A stretch of 64,000 nt of DNA from Argopecten irradians (taxonomy: Eukaryota; Mollusca; Bivalvia; Pectinida; Pectinidae), in assembly GCF_041381155.1 (NCBI RefSeq), contig NC_091144.1, positions 20,965,544 through 21,029,543 on the forward strand, written 5' to 3'. The notes beneath the pieces were generated by a model. That model was not told the DNA's origin and made no database searches. It saw only the letters and a list, made by a program, of their open reading frames with translations. The stretch's first letter is position 1, and each line of letters starts with the position of its first letter. The translations under genes were made by a program, and so were the position numbers. Positions 1-13,832 of this stretch are shown here, one piece after another.

Positions 1-789
1 ATTGAGTTGAATTTGACCATATATTATTTCCAACATGTAGACACCATCAAGAGGAGTTAACTACTTTCTCGAAAATACCAGACACAGTTACCTGTCTATA
101 AATGACCATAGTATTAATTGGTGAGCATAATTTGTCTGTTTTCTTTTAATAATTTTTCTTCTTTTTTTTTCAACTTTGGTTAGATAGTCAAGCAGAGTGA
201 TGAGTTGTCTCCCTTCCACTGTCTGTAGGTCTCTGATGAAGGGCAGTCATCCTGAACTCATCGTGTATTATCGCGGAAATAACCAATTCCCCCTATTCCC
301 AGAGGAGTTCCGGATGATTTAGCAATCAGATGACCTAAGATGGTAGACCACAATTACATGCTTCCCGTTCCATTACCCACGAATGAAGTTCCTTCAGAAA
401 TGTATGTATTTTATGAAGACATGCAGCATGTCTCTGTGAACTTAGTATTTGTCAACTTTAATATAGTATAGATGTCTCCTATGCATGTTAATATTAGTAG
501 TGTGAGATCACAGGCGTTTGGCTCTATATATAAGTTTCTTTTCTACCTAACTTTTTGAAGCTGAAGTATTGACATGCAGTGGTTTTCGAGCTACCCATTA
601 GAACCCTGACGTGTTCATCGGAGGACAACACAGTATCCGACCAGATGAAATCTGACTGTTTTACGATGTTTCTGGATACCTAGTGACATTTATATGGCAT
701 GATATATTTTTATATATTATTGCCTTCTTTTGAGCGCACTATGGCCTCATAGTGACTGTGTTCTCGAGGTATGGCATAGTGCCCGAGCC
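1..789. other. No gene seen
   Basis: AT-rich sequence with stops in all frames. I see no repeat or splice-bounded exon. Confidence 0.6.
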
Positions 790-1440
790 GGTGTCATATA
801 AAATTTTGACCCCCTCCCCCCCCCCCCATTAAATACAATATTTTATGCATAAAATATTAATACAATATTTTATGCATAAAATATTGACCCCCCCCCCCCC
901 CCCCCCCTATAAAATATTGATCCCCCCTAATGCAGTATAATCATTGATAAACTGCACCCTAGATATATACATTGTAGTCCTGAGAAGTAAAATCATCAGT
1001 ACCTATGGATTTGCTCAGGTAATACACAAGGTGTCACACTTACCTCTAAGTGTGGGGATGGCCCCCTGGGGCTACATGTACATACTTATCTATATACATA
1101 TATAGGCCTGCCCCATGTATCATTAAAGGTGACAAGTTGAATGTATGGATTAATTATAGTGTTATCATGGGACTATTAATACAGTTTTTGTTGAATTATT
1201 ATGTCGTTTTTAAAAGAAAGTTATTTATAAATATACATATTATATACAAAGCATATACATTTTCAGTATATATATAAATAACTGGGATTTACATGTACAC
1301 TATGTATTTAACATTGCAGTATAAATGAAATGTGATATTAGGGAAGAAATAATTTTACATGTTATTATTTATATAAATGATCATAATAATTACGAAAATG
1401 TAAAGCAAAAAACAAAGATTAAATAAAGGTGTTAATTTGT

Positions 1441-1480
1441 TAAAGATGCTCCACCGCCGACAGAGCATAAATGATATTCA
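1441..1480. mobile_element. Truncated MITE end
   Basis: TTAAAGATGCTCCACCGCCG plus ACAGAGCA matches the inverted end of the MITE at 9155-9491. No matching right end is visible downstream. Confidence 0.55.
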
Positions 1481-1505
1481 TCATTTTAACAATAATAGGT
1501 GTTTA

Positions 1506-1720
1506 ATCGTGTATATATATGCCTATCTATATCTCCTATATCTCCACCCATAAGATATTGACCTACCCTATCTATATCGCCTATATCTCTACCCATAAAA
1601 TATTGACCCACCCTATCTATATCTCCTATATCTCTACCCATAAAATATTGACCCACCCTGTATTGTAATTGTATAAATTATCCATATAATAATCATCTAC
1701 TCTATAACTCCAATCATAAA
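1506..1720. repeat. Imperfect tandem repeat, about 53-bp unit, about 4 copies
   Basis: Unit of the type CTATCTATATCTCCTATATC then TCTACCCATAAAATATTGAC CCACC, repeated with divergence inside the foldback element. Confidence 0.7.
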
Positions 1721-2604
1721 ATACTCATCCACCCCATATAAATAAATGTATATCGATGATCAGTATAATGCTTCCATACATGTATCAATTGCCATTTATT
1801 TATTTCTTTTACATGTACTGACTAACTTATCAAAATCTATAATTAATTCTTGTTTTTTCCTTTTCCTCGTCTTCATAAGATAATTTGATTACATGTCTCC
1901 CTCAGGTATCATACGTACATTGCATCATTTATGTACTGTACGTATTTAATATATATTTGATACATTGTATAATAGATATACATAACTTTATTTGTAACAT
2001 GTAATAATTCAACAGAAAAAAGTAGTAGAAGTTGCATGACCACACTAATAATTATTTTACACATTTAACTTGTCACCTTTAATGATACATGGGGTAACAG
2101 GGGTATACATATATAGATAAACAGTGTCAAGTCATATAGGTATATATATACATATGTGGCTAATTATATAGCCCCAGGGGGCCATCCCCACACTTAGAGG
2201 TAAGTGTGACACCTTGTGTATTATCTGAGCAAACCCATAGGTACTGATGATTTTACTTCTCAGGACTACAAATGTATATATTTTGTGTATAATATGAATT
2301 ATTATACTGCTTTAGCTAGGGGGGTCAATATTTTATGCATAAAATATTGATACGAAGTCAATATTTTATGCATAAAATATTCATCCGGGTAAGTATTCTA
2401 TGGGGATCAAAATTTTATAGGACACCAGATCATATAATTGACTATAATACATTAATATGCGAATGTCACAGGGGGAAATTGGATTAGGATAACTGCAGTT
2501 ACCAAGATGTAATGTGGTGACTTAAGAAATCAATCACACTGTCTGTAAAAAAGTGTTCCCAGAATAGACAGCCATTTTTACGTCATCTGACCTGAAGGGT
2601 CAGG

Positions 2605-2650
2605 GTTGTTTTAGCACACCATCATCACGTGGTCGGGCTATTCAATCTCA
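2605..2650. repeat. Possible relic hairpin end of an element A relative
   Basis: TTTTAGCACACCATCATCAC then GTGGTCGGGCTATTCAA resembles the element A start (TTTTAGCCCACCATCATCAG ATGGTGGGCTATTCAA) with a few changes. It has no tandem core. Confidence 0.4.
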
Positions 2651-3499
2651 AAGGTTATAATCTACACTTGTTGTAAAATTAATTTATCTCTTTGTTTTCT
2701 TCAATTTATGATAACATGGTTCGAAATAGACTGGATTGTATATATGATTATAAAATGTTCTGGTATTGAAATGAAATTTGAAAGTTATAGAAAAATCATA
2801 ATTTACAGGAATGTGATTCTTCCTCTTTTGAGAAGCTTTTCTTTAATTGAAGGGTATGAGAAAAAATCATGTCAGATGTGATCTGAAAAAGGGGGAAGAG
2901 TTTCCTCTTATTAACCAAGAGTTTCCTCCCTTTTCTATATGATCAATCACATCCCTGTGGATACCTCTTGATAATGGATAGGTAAAAGCGAAGAAATTAA
3001 ATAATAAACTACATTTGCTAGACACACTAGAAATTCATGATTCGTGCAAAGGATGAACAAGGATTTCGAGTTATTGTGGAATGTGATTTCTGTTTAATTC
3101 ATCATTAGTATTACTAGCATCATGTTGGTTAACAAAATTAACAGTGCATTCTTTGGATTATTATTGAAAATAAAATTTGGTTATTTTGTGATTTATCATG
3201 CTTAATATTTAATACTTACTTTCAAACTGAAGGTAAATTGAAAGAATGTTTGAAATTATGTGATGTCCTGATTTTGAATTGAAGCACTAGCACTGTGCTT
3301 ATAGAGCGACAGTTTTGTTGAAAGTTAAGGGATGTATGTCAAAACCATTTTAAAAAAAAACGTGTGGACGCCATCCAAACAGAAACTGTGATATCAGTTG
3401 TAAATTGATGTATAGGTTAGGTAGGAAAGTAGACCAAGGTCTAGTCTCTAAATATGGAAGAAATTACCAGATGGGCTGAACACAAAGTGAACCATGTCA

Positions 3500-3625
3500 C
3501 AGTTAGTATGTAAGTGTTACTGATCATTGATTGGTTAGTGTTAACCGACATAAGATTGGCTGGTATTTGGTTAGTGTTAACCGTAAGTTGATTGGCTGGT
3601 GTTAATTATCATTGATGGGTGTTAA
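3500..3625. repeat. Short degenerate repeat, GATTGGCTGGTGTTAACC type
   Basis: Four diverged copies of a phrase of about 33 bp with TTGATTGGTTAGTGTTAACC-like cores. Confidence 0.6.
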
Positions 3626-5489
3626 CCATCATATTATAGGTATATGTTATACTGTTTTAATAGATACATGAAACTATGGTCGATGGTTGAATTTCTCTTG
3701 CTCTACAAGTGTTTAGCAGTTCTGTATCTCGAATGAAAGTGCTGAAACAATAAATCCTTTCAATTATATTAGATGTTTGTTGTCATTTGAAGGGCCAGAT
3801 TCGCCATTAGCAGGATAAACAAAGGAAAGAAAAGGCATCCATGTCTTTCAGGACTAACCACCGAATTGCATTCCATCAAGCTGAAGATAGCTGTAAATAA
3901 TTTTCATTGGATGCAGATGACTTGAATCTAAAGTCTAGCAACTTATTTCAAATACTGATGACGATTTCCTGAAGTCAACTGAAGATAGCAACAGTCATGA
4001 ACTAAAACTAGTCGAATAGCTTCTCTAAAAAATGAATTCTTGACATGATCCACAATTTACAAGTGTAAGCAGAAGATGACGATTTCTTTCAAGCGGAAGT
4101 CAATGCCTTCCCAAATTTGGAATACATGTTGCTAACCCTATAACCCTCCATAGATGATGCCGATCCATCAAGCTGCACTTTGTGTAACCATGTGTACGAT
4201 GGTCTGCTAGGTGGTGGTAGCCAAGGAGGTAGGGACCCCTAGCACCAATTTCTAACCAGCAGTATATAGTCTGATACCAAATACTATTGTTCAGAAAAAA
4301 TTGCCAAGCCCCTGTGGCCGAGGATGCACCTTAAGCTTCGTTTGGCTAGCCTAGGATGAGTCGAAGAGCTTACCAACACGGACGAACGTTTTTGCGCCAT
4401 TAGAGGAAGCATTGTATTGATAAAATGACTTAAAATTAGCAAGGAATACTGCTGATATTTTAAGTCGAAGAAATAGCCGATACCATTTTCAAATACATAC
4501 ACTATAGTGTAATATTTGTAAGAGTTTGATTGGTTTCGTTATATAATATCGACTAATTGAATGAACTATAAAACTGTTCGTCAGATTAACAAAATTGGCA
4601 AGATCTTTGCATGTCCGTCCAAATCTATTAATTGTTATCTAACTAAATGAGCTCATTAAACGGTTCATAGAACGCCATTATGCATTTAATGTTATTGATT
4701 CCCAGCTTTGTGCAGGCCACCGACCGCTATTAACCCCAATCTAATCCTAGCAATATTGGTAATAAAAACTTTCCCATCAGTGGTGAGACTCGGGACGCTC
4801 GACCTCTTGTTTGGTATACCATAGGGATACAAGCCTTGGGAAGGTCACCGCTTCCAATGCTTGATTTTTACAGGTAAACTACGGAACCACTTCGGAGAAA
4901 TAAGACTATTGTTTTCGATAAATCTCGTTCCTTATGAGTTTTCCCTCTCATTGCGGCATTGTCTCGTTTTCGGAGGGTTTTTTTGTTGTTCTTGGAACCG
5001 GGATCATAGGGATTTGGCACAAACTTCTAACTAATATATATACACGTATATTGGTCTATTAAAGTGCTATATATTCATTGGCTGGATATTTGCGCCAAGT
5101 CCCCTGTGAACGAGAAGCGTTGATGAACTCGTTACTGTAGAGTAAGTGGTAATCATAATGTTTGCTAATGGATAGGCAGTAATAAAATGTACAATATATG
5201 GATTCATTCATTATTGGAAAGTCATATTTTATTCAACATTCAGGGAATAATTCAGCAACAAAAACGCCCGTGGGTTTGTTCTGCTACTCTGGTGGACATA
5301 TATTGCTTTAACAACTAGGCCAACGTTCCCTCGTGTCCAAGGTTTTCACCACGCATCTTTTCCCAACACCTCCTTCCTTCCCTTATTACGTACCTGTATT
5401 TGTCTATTATGTCTCGGTGATTATCGCACCTATTCGTGAATTCCGACACCGCCAAATTATCGCCACGGATCGATATTGTGTTACTCGGA

Positions 5490-5775
5490 AAAGACGAAAC
5501 AAAAAGAAGGGCAATAGTAGCACTCCTTTCCGAAAAAAGAAAATATAGCAATCTTGAAGAAAAAAAATGACTTCGGATTCATGCAAGTGGGATAGGCCTA
5601 TACGTCCATGTAAAGGTGAAAATTAACAACCAGTCTTCATTATCATCTATTTTAACTGTTTGCTTGTTTTTTATTTGTCGAAAAGACGCCAATAAAAAGA
5701 TCATGAAAATAAAACAAATCCATGATAACGCTCCTTTCCGAAAAGGAAAACATATAGTAATCTTATAGACAAAAT
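5490..5775. repeat. Local duplication of about 70 bp
   Basis: CTCCTTTCCGAAAA..GAAAATATAGCAATCTT at about 5522-5555 recurs as CTCCTTTCCGAAAAGGAAAA CATATAGTAATCTT at about 5731-5765, each preceded by an AAAAAGACG.. phrase. Paired ORFs across it on both strands look like chance. Confidence 0.55.
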
Positions 5776-5999
5776 TAATTCGGCCGATTTATAAATCGAA
5801 AAATATTTGAAGCCAATAATTAATATGGGAGATGTTTTAAAAGCCCACTACCTCTTCGAAATGAATTTTTAAAACGGGAATGTAAAATGGATTGATATTT
5901 TATAGTCGCAAGAGTTATTAGGTGACTGTTTTTACTGCAGTTATCATCTCCTTCTGAACAATTTAATTAAATTTATCAAATGTTAACTTTCAGAACGCG

Positions 6000-6100
6000 G
6001 GTCGTCTTATGTTTCCCGCCATCGTCTTATGTTTCCCGCCATCGTCTTATGTTTCCCGCCATCGTCTTATGTTTCCCGCCATCGTCTTATGTTTCCTGCC
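6000..6100. repeat. Minisatellite, 20-bp unit, 5 copies
   Basis: Five near-identical head-to-tail copies of ATCGTCTTATGTTTCCCGCC, the last with one change. Confidence 0.95.
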
Positions 6101-7799
6101 AGGTTAGAACTTTGACTACCGAGTATATCGCCGCGCTTTGAATTTTTTTAAATGACATTTAATGGGCCTTAAAGGCTTTGCATTTATGTCACTTCAAACA
6201 AATATTGATAAAATTCTGTTGGTATTACCATAATTTGAAGTGAACAAGTAGATCTATATAGGCCTACCAAAACATATATTAGAGCTATATATGTTGGTTG
6301 AAATTTGTCCCATATTTACAATTTCCTACAGACATACGTTTGATCGGATCCCGTGTCATCTGGAAAATCCTTGTGATATTAACGTTAGGCCTACTTCTTT
6401 CTGTATACCAGCTGGTACAGGTTTATTAATTTAAAAAAAAAATCATGCGCTTTAAAACTCCGAAATACAGGACTGCATAAAAGAAATAAAGGAAATTGTA
6501 CTGTGTTTAAATTTGCATTTCTGTTGACGTGTAATTAAGTTATTGAGTTTGTCCTCATTGGTGAAACCGGAGACTGTCCGACGTTCATTCTCCACTAAAT
6601 GTACCAATTCCATTATTAAGTGTCCTCTATCAATATCGAGACTTAAAAATCATGTTTGTTTCACACGTGAAATGTATTGATTGATCTTCGAAAATAATCA
6701 AGTGTGGTTCCTCAGACCAATTAAGATTTTTCTCATCATCACATTAAATATGGCTCTCGTGACGAATTTCGACTGTCCTCTTAAGCTATAATGTATTTCA
6801 TAAATCATTTGTGACTAAGTAAAAGGGCAAATGTTTCATTTTTTTTCTATCATATCATAGATGTTAGCATACGCAATGAGAATAGACAAGTATTGACACA
6901 CAAAATGCTTAGATATTTTTTATATAACTCATTTTATCATTGTCACAAATTATGCTGGCAGATACGTTACCAGCAAATAAAATCATGTACACAATTGATA
7001 TATTATCAAATATCCACGTTTTTTTCGTGATAATTAACTTTAATATGTATACTAACTTTAACCTTTATGACATGGACACATCCATTAACAATTAAATGGA
7101 CAGGTGCGATCTAATCTTGAAAATATACATGTTACGCAACAACATCAACAGATACGTTACTACTATGTACTTGATTACATAAGATGACACTTTCCCACAG
7201 AGATAAATTCACATCACAGTTTGAAAAGTATATAATACTAAGTGTTACAATGTTTGTGGTTTGGTCGACAAGTCACACGGTGTCATTTAAATGATGAGAG
7301 GGGTTAGTGTCGGTCAGTACGTTACCGACAGATACGTTATGGAAAAAAAACCCATACCGACAGAAATTATCACGCTTGTCATAAAACATTCTAAATTAGC
7401 TTAACCACGTGGCAAGTGTCCGAGAGTTTGTCAATAGTTTACAAGCGGGAAGATTCGTTGCGTTCCCAGCGTTGGGGAATAAAGACAAGTTGCTTTCGAG
7501 ACGGACAAATGGCTTTGAATAGAAAGAAAAGTCCAAAACCAAAGCAAAAATTCAGTTAAAGTGTATATTTTGTGGCATTTCTAATGAAAAACCTCAATTT
7601 AGTTCATTTTAACAAAGTCACGTATCTGTAATTTCCCAAAATATGATGGTTGACTGTAACAATTATAACTTTTCTATGAGGAAAGATAGGAGCCAGCCCT
7701 TTTGGATTTAAAAAGTAGAGATATTTGCCAAACAAATGACAATACATATGAACTTTGCTTTCAATTTTCATATTTTATGTTTTTATTTCTGGAAACATG

Positions 7800-7986
7800 C
7801 AAATTAGTGGAGAATGAACGTGAAAACTGATGCTGTATCCGTCCAGAGCGGGTAAGGAACGACAACTCTAGTCTAAATCGTTTTGCTGACTCTGATGCCC
7901 CATGCGATTATTAGTGACGTCGACTGCATGTGACGGAGCCTATCTGTCCGCCAAAACCACGAGGACTGTGTTGGATCAAAGGAAAG
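7800..7986 (+). promoter_or_regulatory. Candidate first non-coding exon/promoter of the ENT gene
   Basis: This stretch is less AT-rich than its surroundings, carries a TGACGTCG CRE-like site near 7916 and ends in GGAAAG followed by GTAAATC, a possible donor. The ENT gene needs an upstream 5' exon and this is the best candidate I can see. The link is inference: 15 kb separates it from the acceptor at 23033 and no transcript evidence is available. Confidence 0.25.
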
Positions 7987-8707
7987 GTAAATCAAACATT
8001 TCTTTGTTATATATATCATTATAGTGAGCGTGTGGCTGTTTTTCTACCGCTATTCATCGTTTGTTGTTGATTCGTGACGTTTATATCTTGTATTTACACG
8101 AAACATGAATATGTAAATGAATTATGCTCAGTTAGGCTTTAGTCGTGTAGTAAACAAACATCCCGCCAAATATGTATAATATTGCATTATTTGATAAAAC
8201 AACAGACAGAGTCAAAATAAAATGCTGCGTTGTTGTCAGTATGTAGGTCTATGGTCGAACTCTCCTTAACAGGTCACGAGATACCGTTACACCGTGAACA
8301 ATGAAACCTAACGGTAACTAGCCAGTGTTGTTTGTTATGTAATGGCTCTTGAGGCATGTGCCCGCAGGGCTAAAATTACCGTAACCGAAATGTTTTCTCG
8401 CAGTCCGGGACGTACACATGTTTTGGCTTTGTTTCAATAAATGTTTAATCAATTTAATGTTACTTTACCTTGTACTTCTTACAACGACAGGAAGTCCATT
8501 GTTTACAGTTTTAGCGCCAAGATTGTGATTGAGTGTATTGTTTTTTTAAATTTTAAATTATATCGTATATAAAGGTAATACTGTACATATCTAAATGAAA
8601 AGGCGACATGTTATTGTAGATATTATTGATATGAGTCTAATGAGAAAATAAAAGTAAGACAGTAATACTTCAACTGTATACATTTGACCTCATGCATGAT
8701 AGAGTTG

Positions 8708-9030
8708 CTTTCTAGCTTCATGCTAGGGAGAATTTCCCTTTAGCTCAGCCAGTAGAGCCGGACTGGTAAGTCAAGGGTCAAGGATTCAAACCTGGCTGGC
8801 GACACACTTTTCTCGTCCTGTTACATTTGGTGCTGTAGATCACTCCAAGACCAATTATAGCTAACGGAGATTGAGAGGGTATGTTGAATATAAAATCTGG
8901 GTCGCCTTCTAGTTCTGTGCCAGGAGAAATTCCCTTTAGATCAGTTTGTTTAGCAACGGACCAGCTAGTCCGGGATTACGGGTTCGAGCTCTGCTGACAG
9001 CATACTACTCTCACCCTGTTACACATGTTG
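8708..9030 (+). mobile_element. Tandem pair of tRNA-derived SINE units
   Basis: Two units about 197 bp apart share TTTCTAG..GAGAATTTCCCTTTAG and ACACTTTTCTCGTCCTGTTA-like tails. The first has an A box (TAGCTCAGCCAGTAGAGC) and a B box (GGATTCAAACC); the second has TTAGATCAG.. and GGGTTCGAGCT. These are RNA polymerase III promoter boxes, but the folds are too degraded for true tRNAs. Confidence 0.7.
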
Positions 9031-9154
9031 TAATTGAACTTGTCATGAATGTATATTTGCTTGCTAAGTTACTGTAGTACTAGAAGTTTCTTTGAGTGAT
9101 AAATATCTAGTTTAAAGTTGACACCAGACGTTATACAGTGATGAGCTGTTTACT

Positions 9155-9491
9155 AAAAGATGCTCCACCGCTGACAAATCTAAAACAGGAGCAGACGATT
9201 AAGTATTTTTCTTCAGTTACAAAAGTTACTTACTTTACACCATTATCACCAGTGACAAGTTTGAGCTTCTAATTTTAGTAATAAAAGTATGAAAAATAAT
9301 TAATTGCATCCCGAAAAAAATCTGTGGCACTATATACTATATTAAATGAAGTACTGATTGCGCATGCACCAAAGGCAAAACAAATTATTTCATATTATTT
9401 TCTGTGTTAATTAGACATATATATACATGATCAAACACCAATTATTGTTCATTTGATCATTTGTGCTCTGTTGGCGGTGGAGCATCTTTAA
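9155..9491. mobile_element. MITE with AAAGATGCTCCACCGC ends
   Basis: Left end AAAAGATGCTCCACCGCTGA and right end GGCGGTGGAGCATCTTTA are inverted repeats bounding about 337 AT-rich bases with no ORF. A second, truncated member lies at 1441. Confidence 0.8.
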
Positions 9492-10567
9492 GGTGCTGCA
9501 CAAATTAGAAAGTAATAATTTTGTGAATACTGGCAGACACTGCAACAAAGGCCATTAGAATGAGCTTTTTATCAATTAATTAGAAAGGATGAGCCTTTTA
9601 CCTCATTTCAGGAAGATAATTGACCAGAAGTTCCAAGAGTGTTTGATCAAAACAGTATACCCAGTATGTAGTTAATTTCACGTTAAAGTTTGAAATCATT
9701 TTCATTGTGAATTTACTTCATTATTGGCCCCCAACAAAGCTACTAGAAAGAATTTATCTGCACAGGTTTTACAATGTATCAACACAGTTAAGCCAAGGTT
9801 AACATTAGCAACAAGTAACATTTGAATATACACTATAGCAGGGTATTAACTAAGATAAATACAGAGATGTTCACACCATACTCATCTTATTGTCATTGGA
9901 CATCAGCCGTACATGTTTCGATTGAGTCAGTTCTCATATAAAGACATTGTTTACATATTTCCCAGTTTGTTTACATTTTCTTCCTCTGAAATTTCATGTG
10001 TTTCTCTGTTGTGGTGTTGCCAAGTATGTAAGGGGCATTAATTAGAAACAGACATCAACTTTATAGTCTCACCATCACCATCATCAGATGATGGCCCATC
10101 CAAATTGATCTTAAATGTCTCATCATCGCCCATAAACAATTTTAGTTATAAATGTTATTTCTCTATATATCATAATGACAATCATGTAAGGCTGTTTCTG
10201 AAACTTAATTTATATGTTTTAGCTCCTAGTTGTGCAAATGGCAATTTTGGTCTTATCCAAAACGAGATCACCAACAGATGGTCATCGTTTAATTTTTGCA
10301 ATTGATGTTTGTTATAGCTATTTCACAGAGAGTAGTGAAGACATTTCATTTCAGCAAATAAATTTTTCCTCATTGTTTCTTTATCGGAATGATCTTTATC
10401 AACAATTTGACCCTGTTATCAGTTTGTAACCAAACACTATGTAACACTGTGATTAGTGACATGTTTGTTCAAGGAGAGCCCATAGTAAACATTCATTATT
10501 TCCTCTGTAAATATTGGAAGACTAGAGTGTAAAAAGAGTGATCGTGGATGAGTGTACAGACTATACA

Positions 10568-10762
10568 GGTTTAATGCCCTATTAACAGCCAAGGTCGTTT
10601 AAGGACATGCCAGGTTAAGTAGGTGGTGCAAAGCTGGAGTACCTTGAGAAAAATCACCGACCATTTGGTGATCAGTACCTGATAACTGCCCCATGTACAC
10701 TTGAAACCCAATGGTTGAGGGTTTGTGGTAATATGTTAGGACATCTTTACCACGGCACTTGG
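10568..10762 (-). mobile_element. Degraded tRNA-headed SINE, reverse orientation
   Basis: Read in reverse it matches the SINE at 19642-19855: GGTGTCC-like head, CACAAACCCTCAACC, the core GGTGATTTTTCTCAAGGTAC TCCAGCTTT, and a tail of CATTAAACC type. It is more diverged than the 19.6 kb copy. Confidence 0.7.
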
Positions 10763-12904
10763 TCCCTGGTGATGCCAGGGTTGCTTTTCACTACAATAGT
10801 ATTAGTCATGTACTGGTAATATGAACAATGTTATAATATGAACTGGTAATATCAACAATAAAGCTGGCTGTTGAAGTCTAAAGATGGAAAAAAAATCTGA
10901 AAGCTCGCTGTTGGTGATCTGGAAATGCCACAAGTAATTCAGTGTTAAAGAAAAAAAATTTAAAATTAAAAAAAAAAAAAAAAATATGATGCTGAGAAGC
11001 AATTTGTGCCTCTTGAAACATGATATATCGTCTCGCAGGTTTTTGCTGCAGTCTAACGGAGTAGGTCAGTTGCCAGTGCACCAGTATAATGCGATTATGT
11101 GAATGTAAAGCTTGCTCGCTCTATCGGGGTAATGCATAGGGTAATGTATAGACATCAGGAGCCCAATATTGTAACTACTTTGTACCAGAAGCTGTGTTTG
11201 ATATTATCTTGAATGAATTAAAGCAGGTTTCAGGTTTGCAAACATCGGCCTACAGGCAGAGAGGTCATCAAATGATATACGACATATATACATCCAGGCA
11301 ATGCACATGCCTAGTTGACAGTGCATACTGTATCTTCATTACAATCTTCATATTACAAAATTTTGCTAAATTTACACCCAATGGTAATCCACAAAAATAA
11401 GTAATATGAACTTTAAAGTATAAATATAGTACATGTATCATGTGCCTGTTGCACTTTAAAACACCTTATATTGGGCCAAAGTCCATGACATGGGTTGGTG
11501 TGACTGAATCATAACACGTTGTTACTATTGATTGTATATGTACCACTGCTCAACAATTCATCATGGAACTCTGGTGTGCTAGTCAACCCGACTTATCTCA
11601 TCGTGATACATTGATTTTGTCGTCTGTCATTTATTGACCGATGTTGGCTTTGTGTGGAGAGTGGCTAGCCAGTGGTCAACCTAGGCCTTGTTTGTGTGTA
11701 CACAACTCGTTTATTTCTAGTGATATACCACACTATAGCTTGACCTGGAAAGCACATGGCAGGGTGGTTTTAGCTGAATGCTGGTATAATATAATTTCTA
11801 TATTTGTAGAGTTTAATGCATGTGAATTACACATATAATAGTATATTAATTCTGAATTGTGTGGAAGCAGTGTTTCAGACTGTTTTCAAATTTTTTGGAC
11901 ATTTTTGGGGTTTTACAAAATTTTGTAAGGACTTCTTTATTGGAATGATTAAGGATTTTAAAAAACTTAAGTACATTTGGAAGAGTAGTGGCCTTAATTT
12001 AGCCCCAATCTCAATTACTGGAAATTGATGGTGATTTGATCAAGATGTCAGCTTCATTGCAGCATGAAATTACCTTTAGATTATCAATAGTCTAGCATAT
12101 TCATTTACAACCTGCATGCTTGTTCTACTGAAAGAAGAATTGACAGCGATGAAAATCATACTGTCTGTAAATGGTTTCAAACGATCACCAGCTGGATCTG
12201 AGGGAAAATGACCAACCAAAAGTCCATTAGCATATAGAGAGAAATTCTGTACGGCATTATATCAAAATGAAATGTACTTGAAGGTCACCTCAGGCTCAAT
12301 TGGCAGAAAATGTATTAAGGTACAAAATAATTTGTTTAGTAGGCCGGCTGTGTTGGTAGGCTTGGTATAAAAGGCATGTAATCGTATATAACTAAGCTAG
12401 TTATCTACTGCTGATAACCGGGACTATAACAGCCATATCGCAGATCAAGGTGAACAACCTACCAGGTACGTAGAAATCTGTATCCAATAGCTGTAGAGTA
12501 TTTACCTTCCTGTTGGCATCAGTGGTCAGTTGAAGGTATCCCATTCAATGCCAGACAACTGTCCCTTGTTGGTTGGTCCTAAAACCTTGACCAAGAGTTG
12601 GAGTAAACTTGTTATTGAATACCTTGACACCTCAACCATTTGACCTCTTCAACAGCCTTGATTTGATAATTCCCATGTGTTATTTTAAGATAGTGAACAA
12701 ATATCATATTGATACTTTATTCATGATAGTTGTAATGATTTTGAAAAAATGAAAATACATGTGTATGTAACTGTAATCCATCAAAGAAATTAAAATATAA
12801 ACCAATCAATGTATGAACTGTATTCTAAAAATCACTATGTTTACATTATATATTATTGATGTCTTTAATTAATGACATATTTGTAATGGAAAGGGAGAAA
12901 CTGA

Positions 12905-13225
12905 AGCTGTTAATCCTGTCTGGGGTTCTGTTACACAGAACCTCCTAACACATAAGCCATATGCTTTACTCATTGAGCTACCTGGTCACTGATCATGATT
13001 ATCACTCGAGTTCAGTCCCACAACACTCCTCTCTGCTATATTAAAGTCTTTGTCTTCTAAGATACTGGATCCTATACCACCACCTTGGTTCGGCCCAAAT
13101 TCTATATCAAGACAGGAGAAAATGTAGCAGTCAGACCAGGGCTCAAACCCAGGACCTCTGAACACTAGCCAGATGTTCTACTGATTGAATTACCTGCATG
13201 GTCACTGATGATCAATCCAGTTCAA
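12905..13225 (-). mobile_element. tRNA-derived SINE pair, reverse orientation
   Basis: On the minus strand there are two tRNA-like heads: near 12985 (A box GGTAGCTCAATGAGTAAAGC) and near 13190 (A box AATTCAATCAGTAGAAC, B box GGGTTTGAGCCC). The arrangement resembles the tandem pair at 8708-9030. There is no intact tRNA fold. Confidence 0.6.
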
Positions 13226-13832
13226 TTGCTCTACAGAGCTATACACAGATCTGAAATAAAGTTGGATGTTATTTGTTCAATCATTTTCTATATTACTACA
13301 GTATTTAATAAGTATTCACTGTTGAATACTTTTGACTTGGTTTCATAACTTAGGTAAAGTTGGCAAAAGTTCCAGGTTCGCGGTTATTTAGAAGAGTTAT
13401 GGCCCATTGATTAACTAAAAATTATGTTGCTTTCAATGATGAAAAACATTTAACTTGAAATCTTATTTTAATGATTATTTATTCACGAACTAACAAATAG
13501 TATTGTAAACTATTTCTTCGGAACAAATATTATTGTTATTGTATAACTAGTACCAGTATGAACTCCTTTACCCCTGAAGATACATTTAAAATCGAAGACT
13601 ACACCAGTCCATTATGAAATTTCAGGGGTGAATGAAATCAATATTGGCCAACCACAGTTACAGAGACCGGACAGAAGTATTCGGACAAAATGGCCGCCGT
13701 AACGTCATGTGTACATCTCGCTAGGAAAATAAAACTCTTTATAAAAAATATATGTGCTTTGATACTGACCTAATATTTGGTGATCTGACCCTTGGACTTT
13801 CGTACTTCCTTCAGACGATCGGGAATCGATTG

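Larger units (their letters stand above)
790..2426. mobile_element. Foldback-type element with long inverted ends
   Basis: Outer ends GGTGTCATATAAAATTTTGA and the inverse (..CAAAATTTTATAGGACACC) bound 1.64 kb. About 350 bp at each side is inverted: 1023-1140 pairs with 2057-2235, including CACACTTACCTCTAAGTGTG. Inside are AATATTTTATGCATAAAATATTG palindromic units, C-tracts of 12 and 17 bases, and a tandem array at 1506-1720. A truncated MITE end lies at 1441. A 75-codon ORF at 1050 lies inside the inverted arm and has no protein-like features. Confidence 0.75.
2427..7799. other. No gene seen apart from small repeats
   Basis: Contains only the small repeats listed separately. The phrase AGATACGTTA recurs near 6960, 7150 and 7327. 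Short ORFs at 4284-4502 and 5315-5551 lack any protein signature. Confidence 0.6.
7987..13660. other. Repeat-bearing non-coding stretch, probable ENT first intron
   Basis: Holds the SINE pairs, the MITE and the reverse SINE listed separately. The rest is AT-rich with A19 near 10965. ORFs of 65-70 codons near 10.1-12.0 kb have no recognisable content. Confidence 0.55.

Noticed and set aside
8741-8815. Possible tRNA gene
   Set aside because: A and B boxes are present, but acceptor and anticodon stems do not pair, and the same unit recurs with a shared tail 197 bp away, as a SINE would.
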